Assembly: GCA_937887565.1 (NCBI GenBank)
Contig: CALABS010000074.1
Span: 1-64,000, forward strand
DNA: 64,000 nucleotides
Origin: an uncultured Rhodospirillaceae bacterium
GTDB taxonomy: Bacteria; Pseudomonadota; Alphaproteobacteria; Rhodospirillales; Magnetospirillaceae
Direction of reading: 5' to 3'
Position 1 is the first letter of the stretch; every line of letters starts with the position of its first letter. The notes under the pieces were generated by a model that searched no databases, was not told the origin of the DNA, and saw nothing but the letters and a program-made list of their open reading frames with translations. The translations under genes and the position numbers were made by a program. Below, piece after piece: positions 7,652 to 16,449 of this stretch.

Positions 7652-8312
7652 CGGCGGCCTCGCGGGCGGCGCGGAAACTCTCGATCCACCGGGTCATCTC
7701 CTCGGGGCGGGTCTTGAGCGCGGCGCGGTTGACGATCAGGCGGCTGGTGACCTGGGCGATCACCTCCACCTCCTTGAGGCCGTTGGCCTTGAGCGTCGAG
7801 CCGGTGGACACCAGGTCGACGATGCGGGTGCACAGGCCCAGCGACGGCGCCAGCTCCATGGCGCCGTTGAGCTTGACGCACTCGGCCTGCACCCCCTGCT
7901 CGGCGAAGAAGCGGCGGGTGACCTCGGGATACTTGGTGGCGATGCGGATATGGCTCCACCGCCGGGGGTCGTCGCGCTCGGCCAGATCGGCGGGCTCGGC
8001 CACCGACAGGCGGCAGCCGCCGATCCCCAGGTCGAGGGGGGCGTAGATCTCCGGATAGTCGAATTCCATCAGCACGTCGTTGCCCGCGATGCCCAGATGC
8101 GCGGCGCCGAAGGCGACGAAGGTCGCCACGTCGAAGGACCGCACGCGGATGATGTCGATATGGGGATGGTTGGTGCGAAAACGCAGCAGGCGGGTCTTGG
8201 GATTGTCGAACTCGGCCTCGGGCTCGATGCCGGCGGCGCGCACCAGCGGCATGGCCTCGTCGAGGATGCGCCCCTTGGGGAGCGCCAGAACCAGCTTGTC
8301 TTCCATCACCAC
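7638..8312 (-). CDS. hisG: ATP phosphoribosyltransferase, short form
   Basis: 224 residues, the short HisG form that lacks the C-terminal regulatory domain and depends on HisZ. No hisZ is visible in the window. It starts histidine synthesis by joining ATP and PRPP. Typical segments are LALPKGRILDEAMPLVRAAGI, the substrate region HLGIAGNDVLMEFDYPEIYAPLDLGIG, and the PRPP loop in DLVSTGSTLKANGL. It is the first gene of the minus-strand run that continues to yacG. Two hairpin repeats separate it from the SGNH gene upstream. Confidence 0.96.
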   Translation of the reverse strand: MVMEDKLVLALPKGRILDEAMPLVRAAGIEPEAEFDNPKTRLLRFRTNHPHIDIIRVRSFDVATFVAFGAAHLGIAGNDVLMEFDYPEIYAPLDLGIGGCRLSVAEPADLAERDDPRRWSHIRIATKYPEVTRRFFAEQGVQAECVKLNGAMELAPSLGLCTRIVDLVSTGSTLKANGLKEVEVIAQVTSRLIVNRAALKTRPEEMTRWIESFRAAREAADAAA

Positions 8313-8363
8313 ACTCGGGACCTTTCGCGAAAGGCTGTCCTTTTAACCGGAATCGGCCCGTTA

Positions 8364-8415
8364 GTGCACTGATTCATTCAGATGGCACACCGGCCATCTG
8401 AATGAATCAGTGCAC
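8364..8415. repeat. perfect 23-bp inverted repeat
   Basis: The arms at 8364-8386 and 8393-8415 are exactly complementary over 23 bp around a 6-base loop. The arm includes CACTGATTCATTCAGATGG. There is no T-run on either side, so it is not a simple intrinsic terminator. It lies between the SGNH gene and hisG beside the dispersed repeat at 8422. Confidence 0.85.
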
Positions 8416-8421
8416 AATTCT

Positions 8422-8493
8422 TTGATTTTGTGGGCTGATTCACCAGACTGGCGGTTCAAGGGCCTGAACCATCGGTCTGGATAGCACCACTAG
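8422..8493. repeat. dispersed hairpin repeat, copy 1
   Basis: It begins TTGATTTTGTGG and ends GCACCACTAG. An inner stem GGTTCA/TGAACC lies inside an outer CCAGAC/GTCTGG stem. A second copy with the same frame words and nested fold is at 29318-29386. The terminal CTA supplies the TAG stop of the minus-strand gene that follows it on the right. Confidence 0.75.
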
Positions 8494-9362
8494 ACCAGCC
8501 CGGCGAGCTTTCCGGCCAGCCAGCGCCCCACCTTCTCGGCGCCCTGGGGCGAGGCATGGACGCCGGCGACGAAGTCGGCCTCCTCGAACCTCACCTCGCG
8601 GGCGAGATCCAGGCACAAAAGCCCCTTCTCCTGGCATACCGCCAGGGTGGCGGCGTTGTACGGCGCGCCCGGCTGGGTGACGAACACCGGCACCGCGCCC
8701 AGCCCGTGCGACAGTTCGGCGATGCGGGCCAGCCGCTCCTTGTAGGCGGCCGGGTCGGACGGCCCCGTCGCCGTCGAGGCGGTTGGAAAGTCGCGCCGTT
8801 CGGCCGCCAGCAGGCGGGCGAAGGCGCTGCGCCGGCGCAGGCGGTCACCGTCGGTGGCGTCCTCGAGCCGGTCGACGGCGGTCTGGCCGGCGAGGTCCTC
8901 GTCCAGGCCGACGCTGGCGATGATGAAGCGGGGTCGCAGGCCCGGCACCGCCGGCAGCCACGATTCCAGCACCCGGATGTGACCGACGGTGCTCTGGCCG
9001 TCGAGGCCGGCATTGGCGATGGCCGTGTCGCGGCCCTGCTCGGCCAGGGCGCGGGCCATGGCCGCCTGCCAGGTGGCGGCGTCGGGCAGTCCCGGCTGGC
9101 TGGTGCTGGTGCCGCCCACGGTCAGCACGACGACGCGGGCCGGGTCGGCATGGGGACCGCGAAAGCCCCAATGGTCGCGGCGGACGACCACGTCGCCGTC
9201 ACCGGGGACGGCGACGGTGACGCGGACGTCACGCGGTACGGCCAAGTGGTCAAGGGCGTCGGCGCTCAGCCATGCGCCCCGCGACAACTCCACCCCCACC
9301 GCCGCCATCAGCAGCGATCCCAGGGTGACGGCGGCCAAGGCGAGCGCGGTCCCTTTCGTCAT
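8490..9362 (-). CDS. membrane-anchored SGNH/GDSL-hydrolase-like protein
   Basis: About 290 residues. An N-terminal hydrophobic segment (ALALAAVTLGSLLMAAVGVEL) anchors or exports it. The rest resembles the SGNH fold: VVVLTVGGTSTSQ in the block I place with G-T-S, IANAGLDGQST in the block with conserved Gly-Asn/Ala, and a C-terminal DFVAGVHASPQGAEKVGRWL in the place of the catalytic DxxH block, with H present. ATG 9362 is chosen because it begins directly with the signal-like segment. The TAG stop is contributed by the dispersed repeat. The substrate is unknown; such proteins often deacylate or acylate envelope glycans. Confidence 0.6.
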   Translation of the reverse strand: MTKGTALALAAVTLGSLLMAAVGVELSRGAWLSADALDHLAVPRDVRVTVAVPGDGDVVVRRDHWGFRGPHADPARVVVLTVGGTSTSQPGLPDAATWQAAMARALAEQGRDTAIANAGLDGQSTVGHIRVLESWLPAVPGLRPRFIIASVGLDEDLAGQTAVDRLEDATDGDRLRRRSAFARLLAAERRDFPTASTATGPSDPAAYKERLARIAELSHGLGAVPVFVTQPGAPYNAATLAVCQEKGLLCLDLAREVRFEEADFVAGVHASPQGAEKVGRWLAGKLAGLV

Positions 9363-9431
9363 GATCCGCTTATAGCTTTCCCCGGGGGGCGAGGTCAAAT
9401 CGCCCCGCCCACCCGGATTCCCGTCGCCGGT

Positions 9432-9773
9432 TCAGTTGGCGGGGCGGAAGCGGCCGGTCTTGGCGTCCACCTCCACCTTGCGCACCACGCTGCCATCGGG
9501 CTTGACCACCTCGGCGACGATGGTGCCGGGGTTGGTCTCCTCGACCTTGCCGACCTTGAGGTCATCGCCCCGCCAGGCGATCTTGCCCTCGATGATGTCC
9601 TTGACCTGGGTGGTGGTCAGCGGGGTTTCGCGCCCGGCGCAGCCACCCGGCCCCCAGCCACCGCCTGGACCCCCGAACCCGCCGGGACCCCAGGGGCGGG
9701 CGTCGGCGGGCGCGGCGGCGAGCAGGGCGGTGGCGGCCAGTCCGGCCAGGGCGGCGATCTTCAACGTCTTCAT
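9432..9773 (-). CDS. small secreted Gly-rich protein with PepSY-like C-terminus
   Basis: About 113 residues. A Sec signal (MKTLKIAALAGLAATALLAAAPADA) is followed by a Gly/Pro/Trp-rich stretch (WGPGGFGGPGGGWGPGG). A C-terminal module then contains VKDIIEGKIAWRGDD, IVAEVVKPDGSVVRKVEVD and TGRF, like PepSY-type periplasmic domains. It is divergent from the response regulator at 9922, so it is a likely target or modulator of that two-component system. No enzymatic motif is seen. Confidence 0.6.
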   Translation of the reverse strand: MKTLKIAALAGLAATALLAAAPADARPWGPGGFGGPGGGWGPGGCAGRETPLTTTQVKDIIEGKIAWRGDDLKVGKVEETNPGTIVAEVVKPDGSVVRKVEVDAKTGRFRPAN

Positions 9774-9921
9774 TGTCGTCCTCCGTGAGGGGTTGATGGA
9801 CGCAAGGAAAACAGACCTCGGTAACACCGGAATGGCGCAAGGGTAACAAAGGGTATCGCGCCGTTACCATGCGTTACCGAAAACCCCGTTACTCGCGCCG
9901 GGGCGAGGCTATACTGACGGC

Positions 9922-10650
9922 ATGGAGACGACCCCTCACATCCTGGTGGTGGACGACGATCGCGACATCCGCGACCTGCTGGCGCGGTTCCTGGCCAAGC
10001 ACGGCTTGCGCGTCACCGCCGCCCGCGATGCCGCCGAGGCCGAGAGGCTGCTGGCCGGACGGGGAGTCGACCTGATGGTGCTGGACCTGATGATGCCCGG
10101 CGAGGACGGGCTGTCCCTGACCCGGCGGCTGCGGGCCCAGGGTCTCAATCTGCCCATCGTCATGCTGACCGCCATGGGCGAGGACGCCGACCGCATCGTC
10201 GGCCTGGAGATGGGCGCCGACGACTACCTGCCCAAGCCCTTCAATCCTCGCGAGTTGCTGGCCCGGGTGCGGGCGGTGCTGCGGCGCACCGGCGGGGCCG
10301 CCACCGACCGGGCCGCCGAGAGCGCCGGCGGCGCCCGGCTGGGCTTCGCCGGCTGGACCCTCGACCTGGCCACCCGCGACCTCACCAGCCCCGACGGCGT
10401 GGTGGTGGCGCTGTCGGCCGGCGAGTTCGACCTGCTGCAGGCCTTCGCCAGCCATCCGCGCCGGGTGCTGTCGCGCGACTTCCTGCTGGATCTGGCGCGC
10501 GGCCGCGACGCCATTCCCTTTGACCGCTCCATCGACATCCAGGTCAGCCGGCTCAGGCGCAAGCTGGGCGACGACGCCAAGGATCCGCAGTTGATCAAGA
10601 CCGTGCGCGGCGGCGGCTACCTGTTCACGCCCGACGTGGCGCGCTCATGA
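9922..10650 (+). CDS. OmpR-family response regulator
   Basis: 242 residues. The N-terminal receiver has acidic VVDDDRD, the phospho-acceptor Asp in LMVLDLMMPGEDG (around residue 53), Thr in VMLTAMG and Lys in YLPKPF. The C-terminal winged helix has GEFDLLQAFASHPRRVLSRDFLL and RSIDIQVSRLRRKLGDD. It controls transcription in response to the histidine kinase that begins 4 nt before its own stop. The signal is unknown. The divergent small secreted gene is the obvious first candidate target. Confidence 0.92.
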   Translation: METTPHILVVDDDRDIRDLLARFLAKHGLRVTAARDAAEAERLLAGRGVDLMVLDLMMPGEDGLSLTRRLRAQGLNLPIVMLTAMGEDADRIVGLEMGADDYLPKPFNPRELLARVRAVLRRTGGAATDRAAESAGGARLGFAGWTLDLATRDLTSPDGVVVALSAGEFDLLQAFASHPRRVLSRDFLLDLARGRDAIPFDRSIDIQVSRLRRKLGDDAKDPQLIKTVRGGGYLFTPDVARS

Positions 10651-11999
10651 TCCGCCTGCTGCCCGACACCATCCTGGTCCGCACCGCGCTGGTGCTGGTG
10701 GCGGCCATCGCCTTAGCCCTTGGCACGGCGCTGTTCGTGTTCGCCGGCCAGCGGCACGAGGCGCTGGCGTCGCTGGGCGGCCGCAATGCGGCCGAACGTG
10801 TGGCCGCGCTGGTGGCGCTGGTCGAGGCCACCGACCCCCAGTTCCGGCGCCACACCCTGCGCAGCATGGACACGCCCGGCTTCCGGGCCTGGTGGAGCCC
10901 CGATCCGGTGGTCGCCGACCCCGAGGAAGGCGGTTTGGCCGCCATCGTCGCCCGCCATCTGCGCAGCTCGCTGGACGGCCGCGAATTGCGGGTGTCGGCC
11001 CGCCCCGCCCCGCTGCCGCCGCCTGGAGGCGGATCCGGACGGGGGCGCGGCATGATGCATGGCGGCTCGCCTCCCATGATCGACGCCATCCGCATCGCGG
11101 TGATGCTGGCGGACGGGTCATGGCTGAACGTGGTCGCCCCGCTGGAAGGCGGCGATTCGCTGTGGCGCCCGCGCTTCGTGACGCCGCTGGTGGCGGCGCT
11201 GCTGGCGGTGACCCTGGCGGCGCTGTGGGCGGTGCGCCGGGCCACCCGTCCCTTCGCCGCCTTCGCCGCCGCCGCCGAGCGGCTGGGAGTGGACGTCGCC
11301 GCGCCGCCCATGGCCGAGACCGGCCCGCGCGAGGTGCGCCGGGCCGCCCATGCCTTCAACGAGATGCAGGGCCGCATCCGCCGCTTCGTCGAGGACCGCA
11401 CCCAGATGCTGGCGGCCATCAGCCACGACCTGCGCACGCCGATCACCCGCCTGAAGCTGCGCGCCGAATTCGTCGAGGACGAGGCCGAGCGCGCGCGCAT
11501 GCTGGCCGATCTCGACGAGATGGAGCGGATGATCGCCGCCACCCTGGCCTTCGCCCGCGACGACGCCAGGCACGAGGAGCGGCGGCCGGTGGACGTGGCG
11601 GCGCTGGTCCAGGGCCTGGCCGAGGATTTGGGGGCCGCCTACGCCGGCCCCGACAGCCTGGTGGCGCCGGCCCGGTCCATGGCGCTGAAGCGCGCGGTCG
11701 CCAACCTGCTGGATAACGCGGTCAAATACGCCGCCGCCGCCCGCGTCCGCGTCGAGGCCCGGGGAGCCGACGTCGCCGTGGTGGTCGAGGACGACGGACC
11801 GGGCATCCCCGAAGCCGACTTCGAGCGCGTCTTCGCCCCCTTCGTGCGGCTTGAGGCCAGCCGCAACCGCGACACCGGCGGCACCGGCCTCGGCCTGGCG
11901 GTGGCCCGCGCCGCCGCCCGCGCCCATGGCGGCGACATCCGGCTGGAGAACCGCCCCGAAGGGGGATTGCGAGTGACGCTGAGCCTTCCCGCGACCTGA
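10647..11999 (+). CDS. EnvZ-type sensor histidine kinase
   Basis: 450 residues. The order is TM1 near residues 12-33, a periplasmic domain to about residue 170 with a Gly/Met-rich loop (GGGSGRGRGMMHGG), TM2 (PLVAALLAVTLAALWAV), HAMP, then HisKA with the phospho-His in AAISHDLRTPITRLKLR (about residue 260). The ATPase has N-box NLLDNAVKYA, G1 DDGPGIP and G2 GGTGLGLAVARAAA. The ATGA overlap with the regulator gene indicates one operon. The His/Met-containing periplasmic loop might bind metal, but this is only a suggestion. Confidence 0.92.
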   Translation: MIRLLPDTILVRTALVLVAAIALALGTALFVFAGQRHEALASLGGRNAAERVAALVALVEATDPQFRRHTLRSMDTPGFRAWWSPDPVVADPEEGGLAAIVARHLRSSLDGRELRVSARPAPLPPPGGGSGRGRGMMHGGSPPMIDAIRIAVMLADGSWLNVVAPLEGGDSLWRPRFVTPLVAALLAVTLAALWAVRRATRPFAAFAAAAERLGVDVAAPPMAETGPREVRRAAHAFNEMQGRIRRFVEDRTQMLAAISHDLRTPITRLKLRAEFVEDEAERARMLADLDEMERMIAATLAFARDDARHEERRPVDVAALVQGLAEDLGAAYAGPDSLVAPARSMALKRAVANLLDNAVKYAAAARVRVEARGADVAVVVEDDGPGIPEADFERVFAPFVRLEASRNRDTGGTGLGLAVARAAARAHGGDIRLENRPEGGLRVTLSLPAT

Positions 12000-12102
12000 T
12001 CCGCCACCCCCATCGCCCCGCCCGCTCATCCCTTCGATCCGGCCACCCGTCCGGCCCGAACGCCTAATCTGTTGGACGAGCGTGTCCTCCGGAGGCCATG
12101 GG

Positions 12103-13782
12103 ATGATCCTGGACGCCCGCGAACTTCCCCCCGACTTCCAGCTGGAGGCGGATATCGCCATCGTCGGCGCCGGGCCGGCCGGCATCACCCTTGCCCACGA
12201 GCTGCTGGACAGCGGCCTGAGCGTCCTGCTGCTGGAGGGCGGCAACGCCAAGCCGGACGCCCGGGGCAGCGACACCTTCGACGGCGAGGTGTCCGACCGC
12301 GACCGCCATCCGCCGACCGCCCTCTACCGGGTCCGGGCCCTGGGCGGCACCACCACGCTGTGGGGCGGCCGCTGCGTGCCGTTCGATCCCATCGACTTCA
12401 CGGCCCGGCCGCACATCGCCCACAGCGGCTGGCCCATCACCCACGACGAGCTGCTGCCGTGGTACGCCCGCGCCAACGCCTATTGCGAGGCCGGCCCGTT
12501 TCGCTACAGCGCCGCCGAGGCCCTGGCCGGCGCCCCGCCCCTGGTCCCCGGGCTTGCGGGCGACGAGGTGGACTGCGACGGCGTCGAGCGCTTCTCGCCG
12601 CCCACCGATTTCGGCCGCCGCTACCGGCCCGCGCTGGCCCGCTCGGCGCGGGTGGCGGTGATCCTTTCGGCCACCTGCACCGGCATCGAGACGACCGAGT
12701 CGGGACAAGCGGCGCGGCTGCTGCGCTTCGCCTCGACGCCCGGGCGACGCTTCACCGTCCGCGCCCGCCGCTACGTCCTTGCCGCCGGCGCGCTGGAAAC
12801 CGCGCGCCTGCTGCTGGCCTCGAACGTCGGCAACGACCGCGACCTGGTCGGCCGCTTCTACATGTGCCACCTGGAGGGGAAGGCGGCGGTGGCTCGCTTC
12901 AATCCCGGCGTCCGGGTGGTGTTCGAATACGAGCGCGACCGCGACGGCGTCTATCTGCGGCGGCGGTTCTCGCTGGCCGCCGGCGCTCAGCTGCGCCACG
13001 GCCTGACCAACACCATCCTGCGCTTCGAGCCGCCGGTGATCGCCGACCCGTCCCACGGCGACCCGGTGCTGTCGGCGATGTGGCTGAGCCGCACCTTCCT
13101 CAAGCGCGAATACGCCCGCAAGCTGGCCAGCTTCGGCTATCGCGGCCAGGAGAACGGCCCGATCCGCCTGCTGGCGGCGCGCCACCTCGTCAACGTGGCG
13201 CGCGGCCTGCCCGAACTGACCCGGTTCAGCGGCGACTGGATGGCCCGCCATGTGCTGGCGGCGCGCAAGTTGCCCTATGTGGCGGTGCGGGGACGCGACG
13301 GCGTCTTTTCCCTGGATTACAACGCCGAACAGGTGCCCAATCCCGACAGCCGGGTGGTGCTGGGCGACGGCCGGGACTGCTTCGGCATGCCGCGGCTGCG
13401 GGTGCAGTGGCGGGTCACCGACCAGGACATCGAAGGCGTCCTTTCCGCCCACCGGCTGCTGGCGAACCGGCTGGAGGCGAGCGGCACCGGCCGGCTGGGG
13501 GTGGACGAGGACGGTATCCGCGCCGGATACAACGCCACCGGCGGCCATCATATCGGCGTCACCCGCATGGCCTCGGATCCCTCGGGCGGCGTGGTGGACC
13601 GCGATTGCCGGGTGTTCGGCGTCGACAATCTCTATGTGGCGGGCTCGGCGGTCTTCGCCACCTCCAGCCATGCCAATCCCACCCTGACGCTGGTCGCCCT
13701 GGCTGCCCGTCTGGCGGACCACCTGAACCGCGACATTGGACGGCTGCTCACCTCGCGCGAGGTGGCGCTGGCGGCAGAATGA
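12103..13782 (+). CDS. GMC-family FAD-dependent oxidoreductase
   Basis: About 559 residues. The N-terminal dinucleotide fold is IAIVGAGPAGITLAHELLDSGLSVLLLEGG. ALGGTTTLWGGRCVPFDPIDF follows, and the C-terminal GMC module has GGHHIGVTRMAS, then DNLYVAGSAVFATSSHANPTLTLVALAARLADHL with the paired active-site His/Asn region. Such enzymes oxidise alcohols or sugars with FAD. ATG 12103 has GGAGG at 12091-12095 about 7 nt upstream. It stands alone, and no electron acceptor or sugar gene lies beside it, so the substrate is unknown. No Tat or Sec signal is visible. Confidence 0.8.
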   Translation: MILDARELPPDFQLEADIAIVGAGPAGITLAHELLDSGLSVLLLEGGNAKPDARGSDTFDGEVSDRDRHPPTALYRVRALGGTTTLWGGRCVPFDPIDFTARPHIAHSGWPITHDELLPWYARANAYCEAGPFRYSAAEALAGAPPLVPGLAGDEVDCDGVERFSPPTDFGRRYRPALARSARVAVILSATCTGIETTESGQAARLLRFASTPGRRFTVRARRYVLAAGALETARLLLASNVGNDRDLVGRFYMCHLEGKAAVARFNPGVRVVFEYERDRDGVYLRRRFSLAAGAQLRHGLTNTILRFEPPVIADPSHGDPVLSAMWLSRTFLKREYARKLASFGYRGQENGPIRLLAARHLVNVARGLPELTRFSGDWMARHVLAARKLPYVAVRGRDGVFSLDYNAEQVPNPDSRVVLGDGRDCFGMPRLRVQWRVTDQDIEGVLSAHRLLANRLEASGTGRLGVDEDGIRAGYNATGGHHIGVTRMASDPSGGVVDRDCRVFGVDNLYVAGSAVFATSSHANPTLTLVALAARLADHLNRDIGRLLTSREVALAAE

Positions 13783-13975
13783 CATTGTCGTACCGCCACG
13801 GACCCAAAGATACGCACAGCGCCCCTTTCGAAGGATGAAGTCTAAAATTTTATTCTTTTTGGCGAGGCCAATAATTAAATGTGGCCGCGATAAACAGTTA
13901 TGGACACTTCGGCCGAATGAGTGTCATGGTCTTGCAAGGGAAGGGGAGCGATGGGGTTCGGAGCCCGCCTCGATC

Positions 13976-14473
13976 ATGAAGCCGATGACCATTCCCGCGC
14001 TGCTTCTCGCGCTCACCTTGCCGGGCCTGGCCCTTGCCACCCCCCAAGCGACAAGCGATGGCGCAGGTCCCCGACCGGTTCACCCGGCCTCGGCCTCGTC
14101 TTCCGCCGGCCACGGCCGGGTCCTCGTCTCGGTCTCGATCATCAGCTATCCCGGGGTTCCCGAGCGCAGTTCGTGCCGGATGCTGTTCCGCGCCGTCAAC
14201 GAGACCGGCCAGCCGGTGGAGTTGGCGACGTTGCTGCACACCTATGACAGCTTCCGCGCCGACCAGAATTCGTGGCTGGTGCCCACCGGCACCATGGCGC
14301 CTGGCCAGCAGATCGAGCGGCTGTACTCGTGCAAGGGAGCGTCGTTCCTGTCCCTCGACAAGCGCTCGGGCCACGGCTGGCCGACCATCTGCGCCGTCAA
14401 CGGCGAGGAACTGCGCCCGTGCCCGGTGGCGCTGCAGCTGGACAGCAACGTCAAAATCCTGAAACCCGAGTAA
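13976..14473 (+). CDS. secreted protein of unknown function
   Basis: About 165 residues. The start at 13976 begins a Sec signal peptide (MKPMTIPALLLALTLPGLALA). The open frame extends upstream, but that part is not protein-like. The mature protein has a Ser/Ala-rich linker and then a beta-rich domain: RVLVSVSIISYPGVPERSSCRMLFRAVN and LYSCKGASFLSLDK, with four Cys (SC, SC, IC, PC) that could form two disulfides. I do not recognise the family. The 193 bp before it hold no gene and are lower in GC than the surroundings. Confidence 0.6.
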   Translation: MKPMTIPALLLALTLPGLALATPQATSDGAGPRPVHPASASSSAGHGRVLVSVSIISYPGVPERSSCRMLFRAVNETGQPVELATLLHTYDSFRADQNSWLVPTGTMAPGQQIERLYSCKGASFLSLDKRSGHGWPTICAVNGEELRPCPVALQLDSNVKILKPE

Positions 14474-14479
14474 TTCTCG

Positions 14480-15775
14480 CTATTCGGCCGCCTCGCCCTT
14501 GACGCGCTCGATGCTGGCGCCGCAGGCGGCCAGCTTCTCCTCGACCCGCTCGTAGCCGCGATCCAGGTGGTAGACGCGGTTGACCACGGTCTCACCCTCG
14601 GCGGCGAGGCCGGCCAGGATCAGCGACGACGACGCCCGCAGGTCGGTGGCCATCACCTGGGCGCCCGACAGCCGGGGCACTCCGCGCACGATGGCCGAGG
14701 CGCCGTGGACGTTGACCTTGGCGCCCATGCGCATCAATTCGGGCACATGCATGAAGCGGTTCTCGAAAATGGTCTCGGTGATCATGCTGGCCCCCGAGGC
14801 GGTGGCCATCAGGACCATCAACTGGGCCTGCATGTCGGTGGGGAAGCCGGGATAGGGCTCGGTCATGATGTCGGTGCCGACGACCTCGCGCCCTTCCGCC
14901 GACACCAGCATGCCACGCGGGGTTTCCTCGACCTGGACGCCGCATTCGCGCAGCACCTTGGTCACCGATTCCATCTGCTCCATGCGGGCGCCGGCCAGTT
15001 CGACGGTGCCGCGGGTGATGGCGGCGGCGACGGCGTAGGTGCCGGTCTCGATGCGGTCGGGCACCACCGAGTAGTCGGCGCCGTGCAGGGCTTCGACGCC
15101 GACGACCCGAAGCGTGCCGGTGCCCACGCCCTCGATGCTGGCGCCCATGGCGATCAGGCAGTGGGCGAGGTCGGTGACCTCGGGCTCGCGGGCGGCATTG
15201 GCGATGACCGTCTCGCCCTCGGCCAGGGTGGCGGCCATCAGGATGTTCTCGGTACCACCCACGGTCACCTGCGGGAAGATGATGTGGGCGCCCTTGAGGC
15301 GGCCCTCGACCCGGGCGGCGATGTAGCCTTCCTCGAGGTCGATGCGGGCGCCCATCTGCTCCAGCGCCTTGAGATGCAGGTCCACCGGCCGGGTGCCGAT
15401 GGCGCAACCGCCGGGCAGCGACACCCGGGCCTGGCCGCAGCGGGCCAGGAGCGGCCCCAGCACCAGCACCGAGGCGCGCATGCGCCGGACCAGATCGTAA
15501 GGCGCGGTGGTGTTGACGATCTCGGCCGCCGTCAATCCCAGCACCCGGCCGGTGTGGCCGCCCTGGGCATCGCCGTTGAGCGCCAACCCGACCCCGTGCT
15601 GGGCCAGCAGATTGGCCATGGTCGAGATGTCGACCAGATGCGGCAGGTTGGACAGGGTCAGGGTCTCGGCGGTCAGCAGGCAGGCCGGCATCAGCGCCAG
15701 GGCGGCGTTCTTGGCGCCGCCGATGGGAATGACGCCCCTGAGCGGCGTCCCGCCGACGATGCGGATCCTGTCCAT
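14480..15775 (-). CDS. murA: UDP-N-acetylglucosamine 1-carboxyvinyltransferase
   Basis: 431 residues, the full family length. It catalyses the first committed step of peptidoglycan synthesis, transferring enolpyruvate from PEP to UDP-GlcNAc. Key parts are the N-terminal GGAKNAALALMPACLLT with the conserved Lys-Asn, the catalytic Cys in LPGGCAIGTRPVDLH (the Cys115 equivalent, the fosfomycin target), and EPYPGFPTDMQAQLMVLM. In many alphaproteobacteria murA lies next to hisD. Here about 6 kb of other genes separates it from the his cluster. Confidence 0.97.
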   Translation of the reverse strand: MDRIRIVGGTPLRGVIPIGGAKNAALALMPACLLTAETLTLSNLPHLVDISTMANLLAQHGVGLALNGDAQGGHTGRVLGLTAAEIVNTTAPYDLVRRMRASVLVLGPLLARCGQARVSLPGGCAIGTRPVDLHLKALEQMGARIDLEEGYIAARVEGRLKGAHIIFPQVTVGGTENILMAATLAEGETVIANAAREPEVTDLAHCLIAMGASIEGVGTGTLRVVGVEALHGADYSVVPDRIETGTYAVAAAITRGTVELAGARMEQMESVTKVLRECGVQVEETPRGMLVSAEGREVVGTDIMTEPYPGFPTDMQAQLMVLMATASGASMITETIFENRFMHVPELMRMGAKVNVHGASAIVRGVPRLSGAQVMATDLRASSSLILAGLAAEGETVVNRVYHLDRGYERVEEKLAACGASIERVKGEAAE

Positions 15776-15890
15776 GCCGTGACCTCGTTGCTGGATGCCC
15801 TGGGGCGCCTGCCTAGGGCACGATCATGGCAGCCCGAAGGCAATGCCCGACCGCGCGCGGCGGCGCCCCGAGTGATGCGAGGGCTTCCGT

Positions 15891-16094
15891 TTAGCGCTCC
15901 CCGCCATCCAGGTCAAGGTCGGCGGCCCCATCGGCCCCGGCATCGGCCCCGTCATCGGCACAGGCGCGGGCACGGCCCTGGGCCTTGCGGCGGGCCAGGT
16001 TGGCGCGCAGCGCCTCGGCCTGCCGACGCTTGCGTTCCTCGGCCTCGGCCTGGCCCTTCTCGCTCTGGCGGGGATGACTTTTGTCGTCGCTCAT
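15891..16094 (-). CDS. small charged protein of unknown function
   Basis: 67 residues, highly charged. A basic helix (EERKRRQAEALRANLARRKAQGRARA) is followed by an acidic tail (DDGADAGADGAADLDLDGGER). No signal peptide or membrane segment is seen. Similar short Lys/Arg-rich proteins occur beside housekeeping genes in this group. I can give no function. The 115-bp gap to murA holds nothing recognisable. Confidence 0.5.
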   Translation of the reverse strand: MSDDKSHPRQSEKGQAEAEERKRRQAEALRANLARRKAQGRARACADDGADAGADGAADLDLDGGER

Positions 16095-16204
16095 GGGCGC
16101 ATTCTGGTCGATTTCGCCACCACGTCAACCGCGGCCAAAACGTGCTTGCGTCCCCGCGACGCCTGTGGCATAAAGCGCCCCTCTTCGGGGGCGACCCCGG
16201 AAAT

Positions 16205-16280
16205 GCTGCCGTAGCTCAGTCGGTAGAGCATACCCTTGGTAAGGGTAAGGTCGATGGTTCGATTCCATTCGGCAGCACCA
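16205..16280 (+). tRNA. tRNA-Thr (GGT)
   Basis: A 76-nt cloverleaf with acceptor GCTGCCG/CGGCAGC, D-arm GCTC...GAGC, anticodon loop TTGGTAA (anticodon GGT), T-loop TTCGATT and an encoded CCA. The island with the IS remnant starts after its terminator. Confidence 0.95.
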
Positions 16281-16310
16281 TTTTTCTCCTGAGATTTCAG
16301 GACGTTGCAG

Positions 16311-16333
16311 AGGCCCGCCCACAAGGCGGGCCT
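16311..16333 (+). terminator. terminator after tRNA-Thr
   Basis: AGGCCCGCC pairs with GGCGGGCCT around CACAA, giving a 9-bp stem, followed by a T-rich stretch (TTCCGTTTC). It lies 31 nt after the tRNA end. Confidence 0.75.
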
Positions 16334-16449
16334 TTCCGTTTCTGCCCCCTTCGATGTTCAGCAAGCACATAGTAAGCACGCGGATAAAAGTCGCGTGACC
16401 GGCGGGCTGCCGATGGCGCGCGCCGCATTGCTTGGGGAGGGAAAGCGTC

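Noticed and set aside
8364..8415. Inverted repeat considered as an intrinsic terminator
   Set aside because: There is no T-run on either strand and the arms are longer than normal; kept as a repeat instead.
12061..12102. GMC oxidoreductase start at 12082
   Set aside because: The seven extra codons contain the GGAGG ribosome-binding site for ATG 12103.
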